Positions 22,639 through 30,423 of a stretch of DNA of 45,238 bases are shown in pieces. The DNA lies in assembly GCA_024638705.1 (NCBI GenBank), contig JAHEJV010000006.1, forward strand, positions 1 to 45,238, read 5' to 3'. The stretch comes from Deltaproteobacteria bacterium (GTDB taxonomy: Bacteria > Myxococcota_A > UBA9160 > SMWR01). Numbering within the stretch: position 1 is the stretch's first letter; the number at the start of each line of letters is the position of its first letter. The translations under genes and the position numbers were made by a program. Below the pieces are notes generated by a model, which worked only from the letters and a program-made list of their open reading frames with translations, had not been told where the DNA came from and searched no databases.

Positions 22639-23606
22639 GATTCGGTCTGGACGATGTTCCAGCCCGACCGCGCCACGTAGCGCTCCATGAACGACGCCTC
22701 GTAGGCCTCCTCGGGCTCTGCGCGCACCATCTCGTCGAGCACGTGCGCGTCCTCGCCGACGAGGATCCGCCAGCGATCGGCGCGCACACCGTCGAGGATG
22801 ATCTTCGCCGCCTCGGACGCGGTCATCGGCGCGTCGTCGCGGAAGGCCTCGGCGCGCTCCTGGAGTAGCCGCCGGATCTGGTCGTCCGTCACACCGCCCA
22901 CTTCGAAGCCGAGCCGTTCGATCGAGGCGCGCGCCTCGGCGAGCTGCTCGTCGGACATCTCCTTCGGGTCGCGTCCGAGCGCGCGCGCCGAGTTGATGAT
23001 GATCGACGTTCCGATGTGGCCGGGCATCACGAGCGACACCTTCACGTGGGGTGCGTTGACGCGGAAGTCGTTGATCAGGGCCTCGGTGAAGCCCTTCACC
23101 GCGAACTTCGCCGCGCTGTAGGAGGTGTGCGCCGTCTGCGGACCGAGCGTGGCCCAGAACCCGTTGACGCTGCTCGTGTTGACGAGGTGTCCCTCTTCGG
23201 CTGCGATCAGCATCGGGACGAACACCCGGCATCCGTAATAGACGCCCTTCCAGCACACGTCGAAGGTCTTCTCCCACTCTTCGCGTTCGTCTCGGATGAA
23301 GCTGCCGGCGGCGCCGATGCCGGCATTGTTGAAGAGGAGGTGGATGCAATCGGTCTCGTGCTCGCGCGCGACCTCGCTGCGGAACGCTTCGAGCTGCGTC
23401 TCGTCGGAGACGTCGGCGAGATGGGTCGTCACGCGCACGCCGGGCGACTCGGCCGCACAGATCGACTGCGTCTGCGCCATGTTCTCCTCGGAGATGTCGC
23501 AGATCGCGACGTGGCAGCCGGCCTCGGCGAGCTGGCGCGTCAGCTCGCGGCCCATTCCGGTGCCGCCGCCCGTGACGACGGCGATCCTGCCCTCGAAGTC
23601 CTGCAT
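22635..23606 (-). CDS. Short-chain dehydrogenase/reductase (SDR)
   Basis: 323 residues, longer than a typical classical SDR. TGGGTGMG (12-19) binds the cofactor; CDIS after strand 2 favours NAD(H); NNAGIGAAGS follows strand 4; Ser in NTSSVNGFW and Tyr-Lys in YSAAK form the catalytic set. A long insert (INSARALGRDPKEMSDEQLA...) and an extended tail (GEDAHVLDEMVRAEPEEAYE) form a lid over the substrate pocket and may accept large hydrophobic substrates. The ATG at 23606 has an excellent AAAGGAGA site. It overlaps the VOC gene, so the two act as a unit. Confidence 0.92.
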   Translation of the reverse strand: MQDFEGRIAVVTGGGTGMGRELTRQLAEAGCHVAICDISEENMAQTQSICAAESPGVRVTTHLADVSDETQLEAFRSEVAREHETDCIHLLFNNAGIGAAGSFIRDEREEWEKTFDVCWKGVYYGCRVFVPMLIAAEEGHLVNTSSVNGFWATLGPQTAHTSYSAAKFAVKGFTEALINDFRVNAPHVKVSLVMPGHIGTSIIINSARALGRDPKEMSDEQLAEARASIERLGFEVGGVTDDQIRRLLQERAEAFRDDAPMTASEAAKIILDGVRADRWRILVGEDAHVLDEMVRAEPEEAYEASFMERYVARSGWNIVQTES

Positions 23607-23724
23607 CCCGATCTCCTTTGCGTTGGGCGGGCACGTTACCACCGCCGCGCCGCGGCGTCGGCTTCGACGGCGAGGCGTGTGGCTCGTGTTCGGGGCCGGC
23701 CCGGCGTCGACCGACTGAACGCTC

Positions 23725-25956
23725 CTAGAAGCTCTGGCCCAGGAAGAGATAGCCCTGGTGATGCCCGCCCTCGCCGTAGGCGTAGGCGAGGTAGAAGGGG
23801 CCAAGCGGGGTCTCGACGCCGAAGAACGGAGCCATCGACAGAAGGAGATCGTTCTCCAAGTCGCTGCGGCGGCGCCAGGCATTGCCCGCTTCGAAGGCGC
23901 CGCCGACGTACACGGGGAACTCCCAGGCGAAGACTGCCGGCGAGGCGATGCGGCGATAGGCGAGCACCTGCCCGACGCCCGCATGCCGCCCGGTGATCGA
24001 GCCGCGGTCGAAGCCCGACAGGCGCAGGAATCCACCGACGGTGTTCAGGCGCTCGACGCGTCCGCGCCCGCCGATCGCCGTGTCGTAGCTGAAGCGGAGG
24101 CCGAGCGTGTTGCCCCACCAGGTGTGGAAGATCGCGCCGACGGAGGTGACCTCCTCGAAGGATTCGTCGAAGCCCAGCTCCTCCCGGAACATCGTGATTT
24201 CTGCGAGCGCGAACCCGCCGTAGTTGGGAAAGCTCGCGTTGTCGAGGTTGTCGTACTCGAACGCCGCCTGATAGACGCCGCCGTGGATCGAGCCGCTGCG
24301 GAACACGAGCGGATCGCCGATCTTGCGGCTTGCGTCTGCGTCCACATAGCCGATCCCGCCCCGCACCTGGACGTCGCGGCCGAGGTTCACGCCCGCCTCG
24401 AACGACGCGACGCTCTGATCGACGTCGAAGCGCGCGACGCGATTCCGGCGAACGAACACGTCGACGTCGCGGCGCTCGAAGGAGACGCGCGGCAGGGCGA
24501 AGAACCACCCCCACGGATCGACGGGCTGGAAGAACTCGCTCGACAGGCGCAGCACGTCGCCGAACTGGAACTCGTTGCGCATCTCGCCGCCCCAGCCGTT
24601 GAGCGGAAACCACACGTGCTGGACCGCGATGTTGTAGACGGCCTCGTCTCCGATGTCCGACTCGAGGTTCAGCCCGACGCGGTAGTAGTGGGCGCCGCGC
24701 GCGCGCTTCTGCACCTCGTAGATGAGGACGATGCGTTCGTCTTCGCGGTGGAGGTCGAAGCGCACGCGCTCGAAGGCGTCCATGCCGAAGAGACGACTGA
24801 GGTCGTCGGAGAGCTGGTCGAGGTCGAGTCGCTCGCCTTCGCGCGTTCCGATGCGGGCCCAGACGACGCTGTCGGTGAGCAGGGAGCGGTTGTCGATGCG
24901 GATCTCGTCGACCACCGGCATCCGCACGGGAGGCCTGCGCTGCGTTTCGCGCCAGGCGGCGTACTCGGCCTCGGAGACCGAATGACGTGAGAGCTGTTCG
25001 GCGGCGGCGAGCGCGGTGCGGCGCCCGATCGCGATCGCCTCCTCCATGCGCTGGAAAGACGCCGCGGCGATGTCGCCGAGGTCGGGGGTCAGCAGGACGT
25101 CGCCGTCGGCGAGGCGCTCGATCTGGCGCGCCTGCTGCTCCTGCAACGGAAAGGTGGAGACCTGTCCCGAGATCGCGACGGCGTTGTCGAGCTCTTCGAG
25201 GGAGGCGAGGGGGGTGGAGATGTCGACGGCGATGACGGCGTCGGCACCGAGCTCCTGGGCGACGTCGATCGGGAGGTTGTTCGCGACGTAGCCGTCGACG
25301 AGGACCCGCTCGCCGGCGATCGGCGAGAAAGCCGCGGGGATCGACATGCTGGCGCGCTGTGCGACCGCGAGCTCGCCGGCGCTGAATACGACCGCTTCAC
25401 CGGTGACGATGTCGGTGGCGACGGCGCGGAACGGGATCGGCAGGTTCTCGATGCGCGCGAGCCCGTTCTCGTCGAGCGTGAGCGTGCGCAACAGGAAGTC
25501 GAGCTTCTGCCCTTCGACGATGCCGGAGGGGATGAAGAACGACCAGTCCTTGAAGCCGACGCGCAGGTTCGTGAGGAAGTTGCGGTCGTCCTCCTTGCGC
25601 CGGATCGTGAGATCCTGGCGGTCGGTCTTGTCGTCGAAGACGGCGACCCAGTCGATGCCCTGGATGGCGTCGCCGAGCTCCTCGGGCGAGAGCCCTGCGG
25701 CGTAGAGCCCGCCCACCACCGAGCCCATGCTCGTGCCGGTGATCACGTCGACGGGGATCCGCATCTCCTCCAGCACTTCGAGCACGCCGATGTGTGCGGC
25801 CCCGCGCGCGCCGCCGCCGCTGAGCACGAGCCCGAGGCGGGGGCGCTCCGACGGGTTCCCCCGCGCTTCGGGCGCCGGGTCGGACTGCGCCGACGCAGCG
25901 CAAACGCATAGCGCGATCATCCCTGCGCAGAGCGTTGCGGCCCACGACGATTTCAC
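23725..25956 (-). CDS. Patatin-like phospholipase fused to a POTRA-like domain and an outer-membrane beta-barrel (type Vd-like)
   Basis: 743 residues. A signal peptide (1-24, ending ASA-Q) is followed by a patatin domain with GGGARG (47-52), nucleophile Ser76 in GTSMG and Asp221 in LVDGY, so a Ser-Asp dyad is present. Residues about 380-460 form a POTRA-like unit (VDEIRIDNRSLLTD...LSRLFGMDAFERVRFDL, in part), and the rest are amphipathic strands ending in FLGQSF, a C-terminal Phe typical of BAM substrates. This is the layout of PlpD-type lipases. GTG 25956 has GGGAG about eight bases upstream; GTG 25965 is also possible. It should hydrolyse phospholipids at the cell surface or after release. 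Confidence 0.92.
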   Translation of the reverse strand: MKSSWAATLCAGMIALCVCAASAQSDPAPEARGNPSERPRLGLVLSGGGARGAAHIGVLEVLEEMRIPVDVITGTSMGSVVGGLYAAGLSPEELGDAIQGIDWVAVFDDKTDRQDLTIRRKEDDRNFLTNLRVGFKDWSFFIPSGIVEGQKLDFLLRTLTLDENGLARIENLPIPFRAVATDIVTGEAVVFSAGELAVAQRASMSIPAAFSPIAGERVLVDGYVANNLPIDVAQELGADAVIAVDISTPLASLEELDNAVAISGQVSTFPLQEQQARQIERLADGDVLLTPDLGDIAAASFQRMEEAIAIGRRTALAAAEQLSRHSVSEAEYAAWRETQRRPPVRMPVVDEIRIDNRSLLTDSVVWARIGTREGERLDLDQLSDDLSRLFGMDAFERVRFDLHREDERIVLIYEVQKRARGAHYYRVGLNLESDIGDEAVYNIAVQHVWFPLNGWGGEMRNEFQFGDVLRLSSEFFQPVDPWGWFFALPRVSFERRDVDVFVRRNRVARFDVDQSVASFEAGVNLGRDVQVRGGIGYVDADASRKIGDPLVFRSGSIHGGVYQAAFEYDNLDNASFPNYGGFALAEITMFREELGFDESFEEVTSVGAIFHTWWGNTLGLRFSYDTAIGGRGRVERLNTVGGFLRLSGFDRGSITGRHAGVGQVLAYRRIASPAVFAWEFPVYVGGAFEAGNAWRRRSDLENDLLLSMAPFFGVETPLGPFYLAYAYGEGGHHQGYLFLGQSF

Positions 25957-26010
25957 GCTGCGCACTCCCGAGCCGCCTTCGTCACGCCGGAGTGAATCGC
26001 CCGACCGACG

Positions 26011-26034
26011 GAAGGCGACGTTAGCGTCGCCTTC
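26011..26034. other. Perfect 10-base-stem hairpin with a tetraloop upstream of the patatin gene
   Basis: 26011-26020 pairs exactly with 26025-26034 around a four-base loop. It lies in the 227-base gap between the 2OG-oxygenase-like stop and the patatin start. No T run follows on either strand, so it is a weak terminator candidate or a regulatory structure. The remainder of the gap has no recognisable gene. Confidence 0.5.
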
Positions 26035-26183
26035 GTGTTCGGGCGAGACGAGTCGCCGACGATCGGGCGAGTGGCTGCCGCTGTTGAACGCGCAGCGTCC
26101 GCGGCCTCGGTGAAAACTGCTGGCGACACCGTCGCTGCGATTCGGGTCGCCGTGCGCGAGTCCGCGCGTGCCCGCATTGCCGG

Positions 26184-26888
26184 CTAACGCCGTAGGAGTC
26201 GGGCCAGCCGACGGCGGAGCCGCGCGACGCGCGCGCCGTCGAGGACGAGATAGCCGAAGCTGAAGCGGTTCGTCTGCGAGGCGATCGCATGCCAGAGCGG
26301 CTCGTCGGCGGTGATGCGGAAGAGGCGGAAGTTCCAGGTGTCGTCCGTCGTGGTGACGATGCGCCCGTCGCGGGGGTCGCGATAGCGGAAGAACGAGCTC
26401 CCGGGCGAGTCGGTGCGCGTCACGTAGAGCCGCCAGCCGGGCGCTCCGCTGTTGGTGTGCCAGCCCATCGAGGTTCCGGGCGGGTAGAGGAAGTGGCCAC
26501 TGTCGAGCACGTCGACGGGCGAGGGGGCGAAGTGCCGGGCGAGGCGCTCGCGCACGACGGCATCGAGCCGTTGTCGCGCCAGGGCGACCGCCTCGTCGTG
26601 GACGGCGTCGCGGACGTGGTGCGCGTTGAACGTCACCACGTCGGAGATGCCGGCGTCGGTGGCGATGCCGTGTACGTCGCGCCCCTCGGCGAGGAGTGCC
26701 TCGAGTGCATCGGGATGAACCCGCGCGGCGGCGCGCGCCGCGGCTTCGGCGTCGGCAGGCGGGCGCGCCGACGCCTCCCAGGCCTCCTGGGTCGCCTGCA
26801 CGCAATCCTCGGCCGCCGCGAGAAGGACTTCGTCTTCCCGCCACGCCGCGAGGTCGACCAGCACCGGATTCGGGTCGGCTGCGCTCAC
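26184..26888 (-). CDS. 2-oxoglutarate/Fe(II) oxygenase-like protein of unknown function
   Basis: 234 residues. The C-terminal half resembles a jelly-roll oxygenase: GHFLYPPGTSMGWHTNSGAP, GWRLYVTRTDSPGSSFFRYR, then DTWNFRLFRITADEPLWHAI and QTNRFSFGYLV. His144 and His200 are candidate iron ligands and Arg208 (TNRFSFGY) a candidate 2-oxoglutarate-binding residue. The usual HxD/E pair is H144-T-N146, so one ligand is Asn, not an acid. The N-terminal half is helical and not assigned. The GTG start overlaps the GNAT gene stop (GTGA). Either the iron site is incomplete or another residue completes it; activity is uncertain. Confidence 0.65.
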   Translation of the reverse strand: MSAADPNPVLVDLAAWREDEVLLAAAEDCVQATQEAWEASARPPADAEAAARAAARVHPDALEALLAEGRDVHGIATDAGISDVVTFNAHHVRDAVHDEAVALARQRLDAVVRERLARHFAPSPVDVLDSGHFLYPPGTSMGWHTNSGAPGWRLYVTRTDSPGSSFFRYRDPRDGRIVTTTDDTWNFRLFRITADEPLWHAIASQTNRFSFGYLVLDGARVARLRRRLARLLRR

Positions 26889-27583
26889 GTCGCACCTTCG
26901 CGGTGGCGATGCCAGACGTACGGGCCGAGCTTCACACACGCGATCCGGCCGCACACCCGGAAGCCGCTCTTCGCACGGGCGCGCAGGTTCGCCGCGTTCT
27001 CCGGCGACACGGCGGTCGTCACCCGCGTCACGCCCTCGTGTCGCGCCCAGTCGAGCATGTGCACCGCCAGCGCCGGCGCGACGCCTCGCCCGCGCACGGC
27101 CGGGTCGGTGAACGAATCCCAGAAGTAGGCTTCCGCTGGACCCAGCGCATAGCGGTAGTGGAGGAAGCGGATGAAGTGCTCACCGCGCGACACCCAGCAC
27201 GCGCAGACGATGCGGCCCTCGTGCCGCGCCACGTGGCAGACGTCGCCGCGCGCGAAGCGATCCTCGATCTGGTCGCGGTCGTCCTCGTCGTGGAAGCACA
27301 GGTAGGTGTCGAGGTCGTCGGGTGCGAGGAGGCCGAACGTCACGGGGAGGCGCGGCTCGAGCGTCGGGATCGCTGCTTCGAGGTCTCGCTCGAGCAGCAG
27401 CAGCCGTCGGTAGCAGAGGTCGGCGAGGACGAGGAACCAGAGGCCGCGGGGGCCCTCTTCGCGCAGGATCGCACGGCCGCGCTGCAAGACTCGCGAGGGC
27501 GAGAGCGGCGGACCCCGCCGCAGCAGGCCCCAGTTCCGACTCGGGGATCGATCGGGGAATCGATTCGGGGAGCTCGATCGCAC
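26885..27583 (-). CDS. GNAT-family N-acetyltransferase-like protein
   Basis: 232 residues. The GNAT acetyl-CoA loop is FTDPAVRGRGVAPALAVHML, with the R-G-x-G-x-A pattern; the following VTRVTTAVSPENAANLRARA and KSGFRVCGRI segments are standard GNAT strands and helix. The first 60 residues are Arg-rich and less typical, and the coding DNA there is repetitive. I take GTG 27583 because GGAG lies about six bases upstream; later starts are possible. Acceptor unknown. It overlaps the 2OG-oxygenase-like gene by four bases, so the two are probably translated together and may modify the same molecule. Confidence 0.82.
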   Translation of the reverse strand: MRSSSPNRFPDRSPSRNWGLLRRGPPLSPSRVLQRGRAILREEGPRGLWFLVLADLCYRRLLLLERDLEAAIPTLEPRLPVTFGLLAPDDLDTYLCFHDEDDRDQIEDRFARGDVCHVARHEGRIVCACWVSRGEHFIRFLHYRYALGPAEAYFWDSFTDPAVRGRGVAPALAVHMLDWARHEGVTRVTTAVSPENAANLRARAKSGFRVCGRIACVKLGPYVWHRHREGAT

Positions 27584-27597
27584 GCTGTCTCCGCCCT

Positions 27598-27612
27598 CCC
27601 CGGTTCCCGGGG
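27598..27612. terminator. Short GC hairpin after lpd, possible operon end
   Basis: CCCCGG (27598-27603) pairs with CCGGGG (27607-27612) across a three-base loop, between the lpd stop and the GNAT start. No T run follows, so it is a weak candidate for ending the sucA-sucB-lpd transcript. Confidence 0.25.
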
Positions 27613-27658
27613 TATCGACAGAACGTCTCGGCGGCACGACCCCTTCGCGCGGTGGGCG

Positions 27659-29068
27659 CTAGGCGTGCAGCGCCCGTCCGTCGACGGCCAGCGCCGCTTC
27701 CTTCACCGCTTCGCCGACCGCCGGATGCGCGTGGCACGTGCGGGCGATGTCCTCGGACGACGCGCCGAACTCGAGGGCGAGCACCGCCTCGGCGATCAGG
27801 TCGCCGGCGAGCGGGCCGACGATGTGCACGCCGAGCACGCGGTCGGTCGCAGCGTCTGCGACGATCTTCACCAGGCCCTGGGTGTCGCCGGTGACCTTCG
27901 CGCGCGCGTTCGCGCTGAACGGGAACTTTCCGATCGCCACGTCCACGCCGCGCTCGCGCGCCTCTTCCTCCGTCGCGCCGACTCCCGCCACTTCGGGCCA
28001 GGTGTAGACGACGCCCGGCACGCGATCGTGATCGACGTGCACGTGCTGCCCGGCCATCCCTTCGGCGGCGGCGACGCCGTCCTCCTCGGCCTTGTGCGCG
28101 AGCATCGGGCCGGGGACGCAATCGCCGATCGCGTAGATGCCGGAGACGTTGGTCTCGAAGCGCTCGTTCACGGGCAGGAAGCCGCGCTCGTTCTTCTCGA
28201 CACCCAGCTCCTCGAGGCCGAGGCCGTCGGTGTAGGGGCGCCGGCCGATCGCGACGAGCACGACGTCGGCTTCGAGGGTCGACTCCTTCTCGTCCTTCCG
28301 GGTCGCGACCGTCACGCGCACGCCGGCGTCGCTCGATTCGGCGCCCTTCACCTCGCGTCCGAGCTGGAATTCGAGGCCCTGCTTCTTGAGGATGCGCTGG
28401 GTGTGCTTCGCGATCTCGGCGTCCATGCCGGGAAGGATGCGATCGAGATACTCGACGACCGTCACCTCGGCGCCGAGCCGCGACCACACGCTGCCCAGCT
28501 CGAGCCCGATCGCGCCGGCGCCGACCACGATCATCTTCTCCGGGACGCGTTCGAGCGAGATCGCGCCGGTGGACGACACGATGCGCTTCTCGTCGATCGG
28601 GGCTCCGCGCAGGGGCGCGACTTCGGAGCCGGTGGCGATCAGGATGCGCTCGGTCTCGAGCGTGCGCGTGCTGCCGTCTTCGAGCTCGACCTCGACGCGT
28701 CCCGCCGCCGGAATGCGACCCGTTCCGGAGATCGTCTCCACCTTGTTCTTGTCGAGCAGGAAGGCGATGCCCTTCACCAGCTCGTCCACCTTCTCCTGCT
28801 TGCGCGCCATCATGCGCGCGAGATCGAGGGAGAGGTTCTCGAAGCCGATGCCGTGGTCGGCGAAGGCGTGCTTCGCCTCCGCGTAGTGCTCGGAGCTGTG
28901 GAGCAGGGCCTTCGAGGGGATGCAGCCGACGTGCAGACAGGTGCCGCCGTAGGCGCCGCGCTTGTCGATGCACGCCGTACGCAGTCCGAGCTGCGCCGCG
29001 CGCAGCGCCGCGACGTAGCCGCCGGGCCCGCCGCCGATCACCACGAGGTCGAAGCGTTCGTCGCTCAT
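27659..29068 (-). CDS. lpd: Dihydrolipoyl dehydrogenase (E3)
   Basis: 469 residues, the usual E3 length. GGGPGGYVAA (12-21) binds FAD; the redox-active disulfide is Cys44/Cys49 in GGTCLHVGCIPSK; GAGAIGLELGSVW binds NAD; GDCVPGPMLAHKAEEDG is the second FAD motif; and the catalytic His448-Glu453 pair lies in HAHPAVGE. It re-oxidises the lipoyl arm of the neighbouring E2 and makes NADH. The ATG at 29068 is two bases after the sucB stop, showing tight operon coupling. It may also serve other lipoyl systems (pyruvate dehydrogenase, glycine cleavage), since no other lpd gene is in view. Confidence 0.96.
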   Translation of the reverse strand: MSDERFDLVVIGGGPGGYVAALRAAQLGLRTACIDKRGAYGGTCLHVGCIPSKALLHSSEHYAEAKHAFADHGIGFENLSLDLARMMARKQEKVDELVKGIAFLLDKNKVETISGTGRIPAAGRVEVELEDGSTRTLETERILIATGSEVAPLRGAPIDEKRIVSSTGAISLERVPEKMIVVGAGAIGLELGSVWSRLGAEVTVVEYLDRILPGMDAEIAKHTQRILKKQGLEFQLGREVKGAESSDAGVRVTVATRKDEKESTLEADVVLVAIGRRPYTDGLGLEELGVEKNERGFLPVNERFETNVSGIYAIGDCVPGPMLAHKAEEDGVAAAEGMAGQHVHVDHDRVPGVVYTWPEVAGVGATEEEARERGVDVAIGKFPFSANARAKVTGDTQGLVKIVADAATDRVLGVHIVGPLAGDLIAEAVLALEFGASSEDIARTCHAHPAVGEAVKEAALAVDGRALHA

Positions 29069-29070
29069 CA

Positions 29071-30408
29071 CTAGATCTCCAGCAGCAGGCGCTGCGGGTC
29101 TTCCATCGCATCCTTGATGTGGACGAGGAAGGTGACGGCTTCGCGGCCGTCGACGAGGCGATGGTCGTAGGAGAGGGCGACGTACATCATCGGTCGGATC
29201 ACGACTTCGCCGTCCAGCGCGATCGGTCTCTCTTCGATCTTGTGCAGGCCGAGGATGCCCGACTGAGGGCGGTTCAGGATCGGCGTCGAGAGCATCGAGC
29301 CGAACACGCCGCCATTGCTGATCGTGAACGTGCCGCCCGTCATGTCGTCCTGGGTGAGCTTCCCGTCGCGCGCGCGTGACGCCAGCTCGGCGAGGGTCGC
29401 CTCGATGCCCGCGAAGGAGAGCGCGTCGCAATCGCGGATCACCGGCACCACGAGGCCGTTCGGCGAGCTGACCGCCATGCCGAGGTCGTAGTGGTGCTTG
29501 AAGACCACCTCGTTCTTGTCGTCGTCGATCTCGGCGTTCACCTCGGGCACGGCCTTGAGCGCGGAGACGCAGGCCTTCGCGAAGAAGGACGTGAAGCCGA
29601 GCCGCACGCCGTGGCGCTTCTCGAAGGATTCCTTGTGGCGCTTGCGCGCCTCGATCACCGCGGTCATGTCGATCTCGTTGAACGTGGTGAGGATCGCCGC
29701 GGTGTTCTGCGCCTCCTTGAGGCGCGACGCGATCGTGCGGCGCAGACGGCTCATGCGGACGCGCTCTTCGCGCGGTGCGTCGGCAGCGGGCTTCGGCGCA
29801 GGCGCCTGGCGCGCGCCGCCCGACTCGACGTGCGCGAGCACGTCGCCCTTCGTGATGCGACCGCCCGGGCCCGAGGCCTGCACCGCGCCGGCGTCGACGC
29901 CGCGCTCCGCCATCAACTTCCGCGCGGCCGGTCCCGAGCGCGCGGCGTCGCCGCCCTCGCCGAGGAAGCTCTGGAGATCGCCCGCGGTGACGGTGCCGTC
30001 CGGGCCGCTGCGCGGCGCGCGTGCGGGATCGAGCTCGCCGTCGGCCGACGGCGTTGATTCGGCCTGTGCGCTCGGCTGCTCGCGCTCTTCGGTCGGCGTC
30101 GGCTCCGATCCCGAACCGGCGTCGTCGTCCGAGCCCGCGTCGCCGCCGGAATCGCCCGCCGCAGCGCTGGCGCTCGCGTCGATGCGTCCGATCACGGTGC
30201 CGACTTCGACGTCCTCGCCCTCCCCGACGAGCACTTCGCTGAGCACGCCCGCCTTCGGCGCGCCGAGCTCGACGGTGGCCTTCTCGGTCTCGAGCTCGAC
30301 GACGGGCTCGTCGACGTGCACGGCGTCGCCGGGCTGCTTCAGCCAGGCGGCGATCGTCGCCTCGGTCACCGACTCGCCGAGAACCGGGACCACGATGTCG
30401 GTGGCCAT
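29071..30408 (-). CDS. sucB: Dihydrolipoyllysine-residue succinyltransferase, E2 of 2-oxoglutarate dehydrogenase
   Basis: 445 residues. One lipoyl domain with the lipoylated Lys43 in [12 protein letters not shown] is followed by an acidic Gly/Ser/Glu linker (about 75-120). Next is the E3-binding domain ([20 protein letters not shown]), then the catalytic domain ending in [10 protein letters not shown] with catalytic His416 and Asp420. A single lipoyl domain and this catalytic end are typical of SucB, not of the multi-lipoyl pyruvate E2. The 5' side of the ATG at 30408 has GGAGAGGAG. It starts 15 bases after sucA. It transfers succinyl groups to CoA to give succinyl-CoA in the TCA cycle. Confidence 0.96.
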   Translation of the reverse strand: MATDIVVPVLGESVTEATIAAWLKQPGDAVHVDEPVVELETEKATVELGAPKAGVLSEVLVGEGEDVEVGTVIGRIDASASAAAGDSGGDAGSDDDAGSGSEPTPTEEREQPSAQAESTPSADGELDPARAPRSGPDGTVTAGDLQSFLGEGGDAARSGPAARKLMAERGVDAGAVQASGPGGRITKGDVLAHVESGGARQAPAPKPAADAPREERVRMSRLRRTIASRLKEAQNTAAILTTFNEIDMTAVIEARKRHKESFEKRHGVRLGFTSFFAKACVSALKAVPEVNAEIDDDKNEVVFKHHYDLGMAVSSPNGLVVPVIRDCDALSFAGIEATLAELASRARDGKLTQDDMTGGTFTISNGGVFGSMLSTPILNRPQSGILGLHKIEERPIALDGEVVIRPMMYVALSYDHRLVDGREAVTFLVHIKDAMEDPQRLLLEI

Positions 30409-30423
30409 GGGGGCTCCTCTCTC

